Of a DNA stretch of 64,000 bases, positions 42,669 to 52,250 are shown one piece after another. Source of the stretch: Streptomyces sp. NRRL WC-3618 (GTDB taxonomy: Bacteria > Actinomycetota > Actinomycetes > Streptomycetales > Streptomycetaceae); the NCBI RefSeq assembly GCF_001280005.1, contig NZ_LGDW01000028.1, positions 62,001 to 126,000 on the forward strand, in the 5' to 3' direction. Numbering within the stretch: position 1 is the first letter of the stretch; each line of letters starts with the position of its first letter. The position numbers and the translations under genes were made by a program. The notes beneath the pieces were generated by a model. It made no database searches, was not told the DNA's origin, and saw only the letters and a list, made by a program, of their open reading frames with translations.

Positions 42669-44429
42669 GTGCGGGGACATGTGGGCACCCTGGTGTGGCG
42701 TGCCCTGCTCGCCGCGCTGCTCGTGTGCGGGATCGGCCTGCTGCCCTGGCTGACCCGCACCGACCCGGCGCTCACCGTACTCAGGGCCCGGTCGGCGGAG
42801 CGCGAGGCGACCCCGGCCGTGCTCGCCGCCGTTCGGGAGCAACTCGGCCTCGAAGCAGGGCCGTTGAAGCTGCTCGGTGACTGGCTCGGCGGGTTGCCGC
42901 GCGGGGACGCCGGGCGGTCCTGGATATCCGGGGCCGAGGTCATGCCCGGCGTCGTCCAGGCGCTCGGCGCCTCACTGCTGCTGATGGCTGTGGCGCTCAC
43001 GATCGCGTTTCTCGTCGCCGCGCTGGTGTGCGCGCCGACGCTGTGGAGCGGCGGGCGCCGGCGCGGCGGCAGCGGGTCGGCGATGGTCGCCGCGCTGCCC
43101 GAGTTCCTCACGGCGTCCGTACTGGCCACCGTCGTCGGCGTCCAGCTCGGCTGGCTGCCCGCCCTCGGCTGGTACGGACTCCAGTGGACGATCCTGCCCG
43201 GCCTCGCCCTCGGCGTGCCCGCCGGGGCGCTGCTCGGACGGCTCCTCGACGACCTGCTGCCCGGTGCCTTCACCGAGCCCTGGGCGCTGGCCGCCGCCGC
43301 ACGCGGCATCCGCGCCCGGCGCATCGCGAGTCAGGCCGTACGGCGCTGCCTGCCCGCCCTGCTCCCGAACGCCGGGCTGTTCGTCGTCGGGCTGACCGGC
43401 GGCTCGGTCGCCGTCGAGCAGATCTTCGACATCCCCGGCCTCGGCCGCACCGCCCTCCAGGCCGCCGTCGCCCAGGACCTGCCCGTCCTCCAGGCCGGCA
43501 CCCTCGCCCTCGTCCTGCTCGCGGCGGTCGCCGCGGGCGGCACCCGGCTGGCGGCCAGGCTGCTCATCGGCCCCGCCCTGCGCGACGGCGGCCTCTCCTC
43601 CCTGCACCGGCCCGCGCCGCCCGCCCGCCGCACCCCGCCCCTGCTGTACGCCGGTGTGCTGCTCGGTGTCGTCGCCCTCGGCCTGCCGCGCGACCCGCTC
43701 GCGCTGGACACCCGTGCCCGGCTCCAACACCCGTCCTGGGCACACCCGTTCGGGACGGACGCCCTCGGCCGCGATGTCCTCGCCCGCGTCGGGCACGGCG
43801 CCCTCGACACGCTGCTCCTCGCCGCCGCGATCAGCGCCGCAGCCCTCCTCATCGGGCTGCTCCTCGGGTTGGCACCCAGGCTGTCCGGACCCCTCGTCGA
43901 CACCGTGAACGCGATACCGGCCGTACTCGCCGCGCTGCTCGTCACGGCGGTCGTGGGCAGCGGCGGTGCCACCCCCGCGCTCGCCGTGACCGCCGTCGCC
44001 TGGGCGCCGCTGGCCGCGCACACCGCCGCCCTGCTGGGCCAGGAACGGGCCACCCTCCATGTCGCGGCCACCCGGGGCCTCGGCGCCGACCGCTGGTACG
44101 TCCTGCGCCACGAACTCCTGCCCGCCGCGCTGCCCCCGGTCACCCGGCACGCCCTGCTGCGGCTGCCCGGTGTCGCCCTGGCCCTGGCCGCCCTCGGCTT
44201 CCTCGGCCTGGGCGCGCAACCACCGTCCCCGGAATGGGGGTTGCTCCTCGCCGAGAACCAGCCGTACGCCGAACGAGCCCCCTGGGCGGTCCTCGCCCCC
44301 GCCGCCGTACTCGCTCTGCTCGGCGCCCTGGCAGTCACCGCGGCGGGCCTGACGGTCCGCCGCCCCCGCCGAAAGCCGGCGCCGGCGACCCAACCGCGCC
44401 CGGAGGCACGAGAGTTGGCCTTCCAGTGA
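42669..44429 (+). CDS. Fused DppB-DppC-type ABC permease
   Basis: 586 aa from a GTG at 42669, 3 bp after the previous stop. It carries two permease halves: a DppB-like half (about 1-310, with EAA-type loop WALAAAARGIRARRIASQAV) and a DppC-like half (about 320-570, with HPFGTDALGRDVLARVGHGA and HVAATRGLGADRWYVLRHEL). In most relatives these are separate genes, so this single chain should supply both halves of the pore. At least ten membrane segments. The EAA loops need ATPase partners, but no ATPase gene follows; the next frame (GTGA overlap) stops after 31 codons. Confidence 0.9.
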   Translation: MRGHVGTLVWRALLAALLVCGIGLLPWLTRTDPALTVLRARSAEREATPAVLAAVREQLGLEAGPLKLLGDWLGGLPRGDAGRSWISGAEVMPGVVQALGASLLLMAVALTIAFLVAALVCAPTLWSGGRRRGGSGSAMVAALPEFLTASVLATVVGVQLGWLPALGWYGLQWTILPGLALGVPAGALLGRLLDDLLPGAFTEPWALAAAARGIRARRIASQAVRRCLPALLPNAGLFVVGLTGGSVAVEQIFDIPGLGRTALQAAVAQDLPVLQAGTLALVLLAAVAAGGTRLAARLLIGPALRDGGLSSLHRPAPPARRTPPLLYAGVLLGVVALGLPRDPLALDTRARLQHPSWAHPFGTDALGRDVLARVGHGALDTLLLAAAISAAALLIGLLLGLAPRLSGPLVDTVNAIPAVLAALLVTAVVGSGGATPALAVTAVAWAPLAAHTAALLGQERATLHVAATRGLGADRWYVLRHELLPAALPPVTRHALLRLPGVALALAALGFLGLGAQPPSPEWGLLLAENQPYAERAPWAVLAPAAVLALLGALAVTAAGLTVRRPRRKPAPATQPRPEARELAFQ

Positions 44430-44651
44430 TCACATCGTCCGCAGCCGTCGCCGAGGGAGGAACGCCTGCCTGGAGTGCCTGCCGGTGTTGCTCGGGGCGC
44501 GGCGGCGTGGGAGGAGCGTGACATGCCCGGCCGCCGTCGCGGAGAGGGTGCGTGCCCGGACGAGCCCGGCGCCGTCGCTCGGGACGCGGCGGCGGCGGAA
44601 GCCAGTGAGGGGCGCTCAACCGTGCCCGGAGACACGGGAGTCGGCTTTCCC
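44426..44651 (+). other. Gap where an ABC ATPase gene would be expected; short coupled ORF only
   Basis: A GTG at 44426 overlaps the permease stop (GTGA) and opens a 31-codon frame (MITSSAAVAEGGTPAWSACR and eleven more) ending at 44521. The rest, up to the MFS start, is GC-rich with no convincing coding signal; an in-frame extension of the MFS from 44523 is possible but atypical. The overlap suggests that a translationally coupled gene once began here. Confidence 0.5.
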
Positions 44652-45881
44652 ATGATCACCCCCGCAACCGCCCTTCAAGGCAACGCGTCCGGCCGGACGC
44701 GGCTGTCGCCGTTGCTGCGGCTGCTGATCCTTACCCAACTCGCCTTCAACGTCGGCTTCTTCGCCGTGCTGCCCTTCCTCTCCGAGCATCTGGGGAAGGG
44801 CATCGGCATGGCCGGGTGGCTCGTCGGGTTCGTGCTCGGGCTGCGTACCTTCAGTCAGCAGGGGCTGTTCGTGGTGGGCGGCGCCCTCGCCGACCGGTAC
44901 GGCCTCCGGCCGGTGGTGCTCGCGGGCTGCGCCCTGCGCATCGCCGGCTTCGCCTGGCTCGGCTACGCCGACTCGACCGCGACCGTCATCGGCGCCGTTC
45001 TCCTCATCGGCTTCGCCGCCGCGCTGTTCTCGCCCGCTGTCGAGTCCGAGGTGGCCCGGCAGGCCGTGGCCTGGGAGGAGCAGGGCAACGGCTCGCGCAC
45101 CCGGGTTCTCGCGCTGTTCACCGTCGCCGGACAGGCGGGCGCCTTCGTCGGGCCGCTGCTGGGCGGGCTGCTGCTGTCCGTCGACTTCCGGCTGGTGTGC
45201 CTCGCGGGCGCCGGAATCTTCGTCCTCGTCCTCGCCGGGCACGCCGTGCTGCTCCCGCAGCACACACCCGGCCGGGAGCGCATCCGCGCGAAAGGGGGCG
45301 TGCGCACCCTGCTGGGCAACCGGCGATTTCTGGCACTCTGCTGCGCGTACGGCGCCTATCTGCTCGCGTACAACCAGCTGTACCTGGCGCTGCCCGACGA
45401 GGTGGAGCGCGCGACCGGCTCGCAGACCGCGCTGGCCTGGCTGTTCGCCCTGTCCTCGCTGCTCGTCGTGACCGCCCAACTGCCGGTCACCCGCTGGGTC
45501 GGCGACCGGTTCGCCCTGCGTCGCTCGATGGTCGCCGGGATGCTGCTGATCTCCGCCGGGTTCGCCGTCGTGGCCCTGGCCAGGCCCGCAGGCTGGACCG
45601 GCATCACCGGGCTGCTGCCCGCCGCCGGTTTCGTCGTCCTGCTCACCTTCGGCCAGATGCTGGTCGCGCCGGTGACCCGCGCCTGGGTGCCCGACCTGGC
45701 CGAAGAGGGCCGGCTCGGCCTCTACACCGGCGCCCTCTCATCGGTATCCGGCGCGATCGTGCTGGTCGGCAGCGCGCTGACCGGCACCCTCCTCGACACC
45801 GGGCTGCCCGCGCCGGTGCCCTGGCTGGTGCTGGCCGCCGTACCCCTCGCGGCGATCGCCGTCCTGCCGCGCCGGGCCTGA
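44652..45881 (+). CDS. MFS transporter (CntE-like metallophore exporter candidate)
   Basis: 409 aa from the ATG at 44652 (MITPATALQGNASGRTRLSP); the frame is open further upstream. Twelve helices, with the loop 2-3 motif GGALADRYGLRPVVLAGC and a second-half counterpart VGDRFALRRSMVAG. It resembles drug/opine-type exporters. In Cnt systems an MFS protein exports the apo-metallophore while the ABC system brings back the loaded form; this placement after a peptide/opine-type ABC system behind a Zur-like box fits that model. No metallophore synthase is in the window. Confidence 0.88.
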   Translation: MITPATALQGNASGRTRLSPLLRLLILTQLAFNVGFFAVLPFLSEHLGKGIGMAGWLVGFVLGLRTFSQQGLFVVGGALADRYGLRPVVLAGCALRIAGFAWLGYADSTATVIGAVLLIGFAAALFSPAVESEVARQAVAWEEQGNGSRTRVLALFTVAGQAGAFVGPLLGGLLLSVDFRLVCLAGAGIFVLVLAGHAVLLPQHTPGRERIRAKGGVRTLLGNRRFLALCCAYGAYLLAYNQLYLALPDEVERATGSQTALAWLFALSSLLVVTAQLPVTRWVGDRFALRRSMVAGMLLISAGFAVVALARPAGWTGITGLLPAAGFVVLLTFGQMLVAPVTRAWVPDLAEEGRLGLYTGALSSVSGAIVLVGSALTGTLLDTGLPAPVPWLVLAAVPLAAIAVLPRRA

Positions 45882-46074
45882 ACCGTGGCCGGGGGAGTAC
45901 CTCGAGAGTCTGGGCGGCAGGGCGGTGGGGCATGCCGAATTGGTAGCGTCACACCACTCGCGCCGACCGGCACGGGTGAGCATCGATCAGCGCCGCTGAG
46001 CACGGCCACGTACCACCCACGCACCACGCACGACGACCGTTGATACGCGTACGCGCTTTTGTACAGGGGGGCCT

Positions 46075-46986
46075 ATGGCCACGATTCGCAGGGCAGTCAT
46101 TCCCGCAGCCGGACTGGGGTCCCGGCTGCTGCCGCTCACCAAGGCGACACCGAAGGAGATGCTGCCCGTCGGTGACAAACCCGTCATCGAGCACACCGTC
46201 CGGGAGCTCGTGGCCTCCGGTATCACCGACATCACCATTGTGGTGTCCGGCGGAAAGGGCCTGATCCAGGACCACTTCCGGCCCAACCCCGGCCTCGTCG
46301 ACCAGCTGCGCGCCGACGGCAAGGCCGCCTACGCGGACGCCGTCGAGGAGGTCGGCGAGCTGTCCCGGCTCGGCCACATCACCTACCTCGACCAGCACGG
46401 CCCCTACGGCAACGGCACCCCGGTCCTCAACGCCGCCCGCAACTTCGGCGACGAGCCGATGCTGGTGCTGTGGCCCGACGACGTGTTCGTGGCCGAGGTG
46501 CCGCGCGCCCAGCAGCTGATCAAGGCGTACGAGGCGACCAACTCGCCGGTCCTCGCGCTGATGCCGATGGACCCGGGCGACTCGCAGCGCTACGGCGTCC
46601 CCGTCGTCAAGGAGGACCTCGACGACGGTCTGCTCCGTATCACCGGCCTGGTCGAGAAGCCCCGCCCGCAGGACGCGCCGTCCTCGTACGCGGCCATCGG
46701 CGGCTACGTCATCACGCCCGGCATCATCGACGAACTGCGCGACCAGACCAAGCGCTGGTACGACCACCGCACCGGCGAGGTCTACCTCACCGACGCCATC
46801 AACGCCTACGCCGCGAGCCGGGCCGTCTACGGCCAGGTGATCCACGGCCGCTGGTACGACACCGGCAACCCGCTCGCCTATCTCACCGCCCAGTTCGCGG
46901 CGGCGCTCAACGACCCCGAGTACGGGCCGCATCTGCGCCGGATGGCGAAGGAGCTGGAGGACGAGGTGACCGGGGGAGGCGAGTGA
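46075..46986 (+). CDS. galU: UTP-glucose-1-phosphate uridylyltransferase (GalU type)
   Basis: 303 aa. The nucleotidyltransferase signature is VIPAAGLGSRLLPLTKATPK followed by EMLPVGDKPVIEH; downstream come GNGTPVLNAARNFGDEPMLV, WPDDVF with the metal-binding Asp pair, LVEKPRP and GRWYDTGNPLAYL. It makes UDP-glucose, the donor for glycogen, wall and antibiotic glycosylation. The start ATG follows a GGGGGG ribosome-site-like run. It is monocistronic with a hairpin downstream. UDP-glucose could feed the glycosyltransferase 3 kb away, though that is only proximity. Confidence 0.93.
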   Translation: MATIRRAVIPAAGLGSRLLPLTKATPKEMLPVGDKPVIEHTVRELVASGITDITIVVSGGKGLIQDHFRPNPGLVDQLRADGKAAYADAVEEVGELSRLGHITYLDQHGPYGNGTPVLNAARNFGDEPMLVLWPDDVFVAEVPRAQQLIKAYEATNSPVLALMPMDPGDSQRYGVPVVKEDLDDGLLRITGLVEKPRPQDAPSSYAAIGGYVITPGIIDELRDQTKRWYDHRTGEVYLTDAINAYAASRAVYGQVIHGRWYDTGNPLAYLTAQFAAALNDPEYGPHLRRMAKELEDEVTGGGE

Positions 46987-47002
46987 CTCCCCGGTCCCCG
47001 AC

Positions 47003-47021
47003 CCGGGGGCTCTGCCCCCGG
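47003..47021. terminator. Terminator hairpin after galU
   Basis: CCGGGGGC-TCT-GCCCCCGG, an eight-pair stem with a three-base loop, 17 bp after the stop codon; a common Streptomyces terminator sequence. Confidence 0.8.
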
Positions 47022-47055
47022 ACCCCCGGGTCGCGCTGAACGCGCTCGTCCTCAA

Positions 47056-47338
47056 TCGCCGGACGGGCTGGAGGGTGCGGCCGGTGTCTCAGCAGTCGCC
47101 GGACGGGCCGGATGGTGCGGACCGTGTCTCAGTAGTCGCGGGACGGGCTGGAGGGTGCGGCCGGTGTCTCAGTAGTCGCCGGACGGGCCGGATGGTGCGG
47201 ACCGTGTCTCAGTAGCCGCCGGGCGGGCGGGCTGGATGGTGTGGCCCGTGTCTCAGTAGTCGCCGGACGGGCCGGATGGTGCGGACCGTGTCTCAGTAGC
47301 CGCCGGACGGGCTGAACGGTGCGACCGTGTCTCAGCGC
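47056..47338. repeat. Seven-copy 40-bp tandem repeat array
   Basis: Units begin at 47056, 47096, 47136, 47176, 47216, 47260 and 47300; five are exactly 40 bp, the fifth is 44 and the last about 39. The unit core is CGCCGGACGGGC(C/T)GGA followed by (T/G)GGTGCGG and (A/C)CCGTGTCTCAGTAG. Two alternating variants (GGCTGGAGGGTGCGGCC and GGCCGGATGGTGCGGAC) suggest that an 80-bp pair was duplicated. The last unit runs into the stop codon of the phosphatidyltransferase gene. Confidence 0.95.
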
Positions 47339-48123
47339 GACACCGACTCCGGCACCAGCGCGCGGAGCTGCTGCTCGACCGAGGCGATCGACGCGAGGGG
47401 CGTCGTACGCGGGCGGGACGTGCGGTACAGCCACCGGACGTCCCGGCCGAACGACCAGACCAGCGTGCCCAGCGCCAGCGCGATGACGGCCTGGGTCGCC
47501 GCGAGGGGCAGGTAGCCGGAGGCGCCGAGCAGCAGCAGGACGCCCTGGAGGGCGGCCACGGTCTTGCGGGCGGTGCTCGGGGGGAGCGGGGCGTTCAGCC
47601 AGGGCAGGACGCGGGCGGCGGCCACGAACGCGTAGCGCATACCGCCGATCAGCAGGACCCACGGGCCGAGCGACATCGACACGTACACGCTGAGCACCAG
47701 GATCAGGAACGCGTCGACCTCCATGTCGAAGCGCGCGCCCAGCGTCGAGCAGGTACCGGTGCGGCGGGCGACCTTGCCGTCCACGCCGTCGAGTATCAGG
47801 GCCACGGCCGTGAGCCCGACGAACAGCGTGACCGGCGGTGAGCTCTCGAAGGAGTCGGCGACCAGGGCCGTCACCCCGCCGACCAGGGTCGCCCGGCCCA
47901 GGGTCACACGGTTGGCCGGGCCGAAGGACTTGGACCCGGACCGGTGCAGCGCGCGCGACAGGACGGCCCACGTGGCGATGGCGAACGTCAGTCCGGTCAG
48001 CCAGCCCGCCGGGCCCAGGCCTATCGCCGAGCCGAGCAGAACCAGCAACAGGACCTGCAGGCCTGCCCCCAGAGCCGTTTCCTGCTGGACGAGCCTCGCC
48101 TCGTACGTGTTGTTCAGGGCCAC
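47332..48123 (-). CDS. CDP-alcohol phosphatidyltransferase family membrane protein
   Basis: 263 aa from a GTG at 48123 with GGCGGAGGA upstream. The family motif is present: LDGVDGKVARRTGTCSTLGA followed by RFDMEVDAF, giving the metal-binding D-G-x2-D-G and D-x3-D acids. About six membrane segments. Such enzymes move a phosphoryl-alcohol from a CDP-activated donor to an acceptor alcohol at the membrane. It is divergent from the MDR dehydrogenase that begins the pterin/pyrimidine-type operon, with an inverted repeat between them, so it may belong to the same pathway. The 40-bp array abuts its 3' end. Confidence 0.9.
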   Translation of the reverse strand: MALNNTYEARLVQQETALGAGLQVLLLVLLGSAIGLGPAGWLTGLTFAIATWAVLSRALHRSGSKSFGPANRVTLGRATLVGGVTALVADSFESSPPVTLFVGLTAVALILDGVDGKVARRTGTCSTLGARFDMEVDAFLILVLSVYVSMSLGPWVLLIGGMRYAFVAAARVLPWLNAPLPPSTARKTVAALQGVLLLLGASGYLPLAATQAVIALALGTLVWSFGRDVRWLYRTSRPRTTPLASIASVEQQLRALVPESVSR

Positions 48124-48162
48124 CGCGAGTCCTCCGCCGTATGTACAGAGTGGATCATGCCG

Positions 48163-48196
48163 CGTACTGTGCGCGGACTGTGCACATCGCAGTACG
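48163..48196. promoter_or_regulatory. Inverted repeat in the shared divergent promoter region
   Basis: CGTACTG (48163-48169) and CAGTACG (48190-48196) are perfect seven-base arms 20 bp apart, within the 106-bp region between the phosphatidyltransferase and dehydrogenase starts. A candidate operator coordinating both. Confidence 0.55.
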
Positions 48197-48229
48197 TGAA
48201 CAACTTCCCAAGCGTTCAGGAGGACTCCG

Positions 48230-49213
48230 ATGAAGCTCGCCGCACGAGCGTTCTGGCTCGCTTCGCCGGACCACGGAGAGATCCGTGACGTCGAACTGAC
48301 GGAGCCCGGCGAGGGCGAAGTACTGGTACGCACCCTGTGGTCCGGGGTGAGTCGCGGCACGGAGACGCTCGTCTTCCGGGGCGGGGTTCCCGTCAGCCAG
48401 TACGCGGCCATGCGGGCGCCGTTCCAGGAGGGCGACTTCCCCGGCCCGGTCAAGTACGGCTACCTCAACGTCGGTGTGGTTGAGGAGGGCCCGGACGCGC
48501 TGGTCGGCCGTACGGTCTTCTGCCTCTATCCGCACCAGACACGGTACGTCGTGCCGGTGAGCGCGGTGACACCGGTACCCGACTCGGTGCCCGCCGAGCG
48601 CGCCGTCCTCGCCGGGACCGTGGAGACCGCGGTGAACGCCCTGTGGGACGCGGCGCCGCTGGCCGGCGACCGGATAGCGGTGGTCGGCGGCGGGATGATC
48701 GGCTGCTCGGTGGCCGCCCTGATCGCCGGGTTCCCCGGCGTACGCGTCCAGTTGGTGGACGCCGACCCCGGGCGGGCCAAGACCGCGGCGGCGCTCGGCG
48801 TCGACTTCGCGCTGCCGGGCGACGCCCTGGGGGAGTGCGACCTGGTCGTCCACGCGAGCGCGACAGAGGCGGGGCTCGCCCGCTCGCTCGAACTCCTCGC
48901 CGCCGAAGGCACGGTGATCGAGCTGAGCTGGTACGGCGACCGGCGCGTCAGTCTGCCGCTGGGCGAGGCGTTCCACTCCCGGCGCCTCACCGTCCGCAGC
49001 AGCCAGGTGGGCACCGTGTCTCCGGCCGCGCGGCCCGGCCGCTCCTACGCCGACCGCCTCGCCCTCGCCCTGGACCTGCTGGCCGACCCGGCGCTCGACG
49101 CGCTGATCACCGGTGAGTGCGCCTTCGAGGAACTCCCGGACGTACTGCCGAGGCTCGCCTCCGGGCAGACACCGGCCCTCTGCCACCGGGTCCGGTATCC
49201 GGACGCCGACTGA
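48230..49213 (+). CDS. MDR-family (zinc-type alcohol dehydrogenase-like) oxidoreductase
   Basis: 327 aa from the ATG at 48230 with CAGGAGGA upstream. GroES-like N-terminal half (EPGEGEVLVRTLWSGVSRGT) and Rossmann half with RIAVVGGGMIGCSVAALIAG and an acidic residue after strand 2 (VQLVDADPGRAK). The usual catalytic-zinc Cys and the structural four-Cys lobe are not visible, so zinc-free catalysis or a changed site is possible. It resembles the threonine-dehydrogenase-like group found beside sugar and pterin genes. First gene of the rightward operon; probably reduces or oxidises a pathway intermediate. Confidence 0.87.
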   Translation: MKLAARAFWLASPDHGEIRDVELTEPGEGEVLVRTLWSGVSRGTETLVFRGGVPVSQYAAMRAPFQEGDFPGPVKYGYLNVGVVEEGPDALVGRTVFCLYPHQTRYVVPVSAVTPVPDSVPAERAVLAGTVETAVNALWDAAPLAGDRIAVVGGGMIGCSVAALIAGFPGVRVQLVDADPGRAKTAAALGVDFALPGDALGECDLVVHASATEAGLARSLELLAAEGTVIELSWYGDRRVSLPLGEAFHSRRLTVRSSQVGTVSPAARPGRSYADRLALALDLLADPALDALITGECAFEELPDVLPRLASGQTPALCHRVRYPDAD

Positions 49214-49220
49214 CAGAATC

Positions 49221-50967
<1,747 letters not shown>

Positions 50968-50971
<4 letters not shown>

Positions 50972-51219
50972 GGACGGCGAGCGCGACAGCGGCTTCGGCC
51001 GCCGGATCGGTCTCCGCCCGGGGACCTCGGGTGGCCGCGCTGCGAAGCGCGGTCGGGGTACGAGGACGGATACCGGTCGGCGCCCCGAAGAGCGCCCCGA
51101 ATAAGGTGACGACGTTCCCGGCTTCGGCCGGGTCGGAGCCCGGCCGCCGTGCGGCCGCGCTACGGAGTCTCGTGGGAACGCCGGGGCGAACCTCCCGGGA
51201 CGCAAGGAGCGCGGCATGA
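50968..51219 (+). CDS. Bridging ORF of 83 codons with internal repeat, unknown
   Basis: It begins in the ATGA overlap with the glycosyltransferase stop and ends in an ATGA overlap with the methyltransferase start. The product is low-complexity and made of two similar halves: VSARGPRVAALRSAVGVRGR and PGRRAAALRSLVGTPGRTSR, each preceded by a Ser/Ala-rich ASAASA or PASAGS stretch. The methyltransferase N terminus also starts with TTTISASAASE. It may be an expanded linker, the displaced front of the methyltransferase gene, or non-functional filler kept for coupling. Confidence 0.4.
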
Positions 51220-52250
51220 AGAAGACGACGACGATCAGCGCTTCGGCGGCGTCGGAGATACAGCGACGGGGGCCGGTGACACCGGTGGACGCCAATTCCC
51301 AGCCCGCCGCCGGGATTCCGGCCCAGCCCACGCACCGTGACGTCAAGGCCGGCGCCGGGCCGGTGGGCCCGGGGGAGCGGAGCACGATCCGGCTGCGCGA
51401 CACCGGACCCGACGACCCGCCCCGCTACGCCCCGGACTGGCTGGAGTTGCGCGAGGGCGCCGACGCCGCCGCGCGCTCCGTCGAACTGCTCGACCCGCTG
51501 CGCATCCGGCTGGCCAACCTGCCCGGAAAGGCGGGCGGGCGCGTCATCCACGACCTGGGCTGCGGCACCGGCTCCATGGGCCGCTGGCTCGCGCCCCGGC
51601 TCGACGGCGCTCAGCACTGGGTCCTGCACGACCGCGACCCCTACCTCCTGCACTTCGCCGCCGTGGCCTCGCCGCGCGCCGCCGCCGACGGCAGCCGCGT
51701 CACCGTCGAGACACGGCGCGGCGACGTCGCCCGCCTGACCTCCGACGCGCTGCTCGGCGCCTCGCTGGTCACCGCGTCCGCCCTGCTGGACGTCCTCACC
51801 CGCGAGGAGGTCGACGCCCTCGCCACGGCCAGTGCCGGAGCCGGCTGCCCGGCCCTGCTGACCCTGTCCGTGGCCGGCCGCGTCGAGTTCGCCACCCCCG
51901 ACCCGCTGGACGGGGACATCGCCGACGCGTTCAACACCCACCAGCGACGGGCGGGACTGCTCGGCCCCGACGCGGTCACCGCGGCCTGTGAGGCCTTCGA
52001 CCAGCGGGGCGCGACCGTGCACGTCCACCCCAGTGCCTGGCGGCTCGGCCCCGCGGAGGCCGCGCTCACCGCGGAGTGGCTGCGCGGCTGGGTCGCGGCG
52101 GCCGTCGAGGAACGCCCGGCACTGAAGTCCCGCGCCGACACCTACCTCGCCGAGCGCCTGGAGGCCTGCGCGGCCGGGGAACTCCGGGTCGAGGTCCACC
52201 ACAGCGACCTCCTGGCCCTGGCCAGGCCGACGAGCGGGACGACGTCATGA
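51216..52250 (+). CDS. SAM-dependent methyltransferase
   Basis: 344 aa. About 60 residues of unstructured N terminus, then YAPDWLELREGADAAARSVE and the Rossmann motif I VIHDLGCGTGSMGRWLAPRL, motif II region WVLHDRDPYLL and VTASALLDVLTREEVDALA. The C-terminal half has AWRLGPAEAALTAEWLRGWV. It probably methylates the product of the operon. It is coupled by ATGA overlaps to the upstream bridging ORF and the downstream membrane gene. Confidence 0.87.
   Translation: MKKTTTISASAASEIQRRGPVTPVDANSQPAAGIPAQPTHRDVKAGAGPVGPGERSTIRLRDTGPDDPPRYAPDWLELREGADAAARSVELLDPLRIRLANLPGKAGGRVIHDLGCGTGSMGRWLAPRLDGAQHWVLHDRDPYLLHFAAVASPRAAADGSRVTVETRRGDVARLTSDALLGASLVTASALLDVLTREEVDALATASAGAGCPALLTLSVAGRVEFATPDPLDGDIADAFNTHQRRAGLLGPDAVTAACEAFDQRGATVHVHPSAWRLGPAEAALTAEWLRGWVAAAVEERPALKSRADTYLAERLEACAAGELRVEVHHSDLLALARPTSGTTS

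Noticed and set aside
47056-47338. The 40-bp tandem array, considered as a CRISPR array.
   Set aside because: Units are contiguous with no unique spacers, the repeats are not palindromic at their ends, and no cas genes are present.
48163-48196. Inverted repeat between the phosphatidyltransferase and dehydrogenase genes, considered as a terminator.
   Set aside because: It lies between divergent start codons, has a 20-bp spacer and no T-run, so an operator is the better reading.
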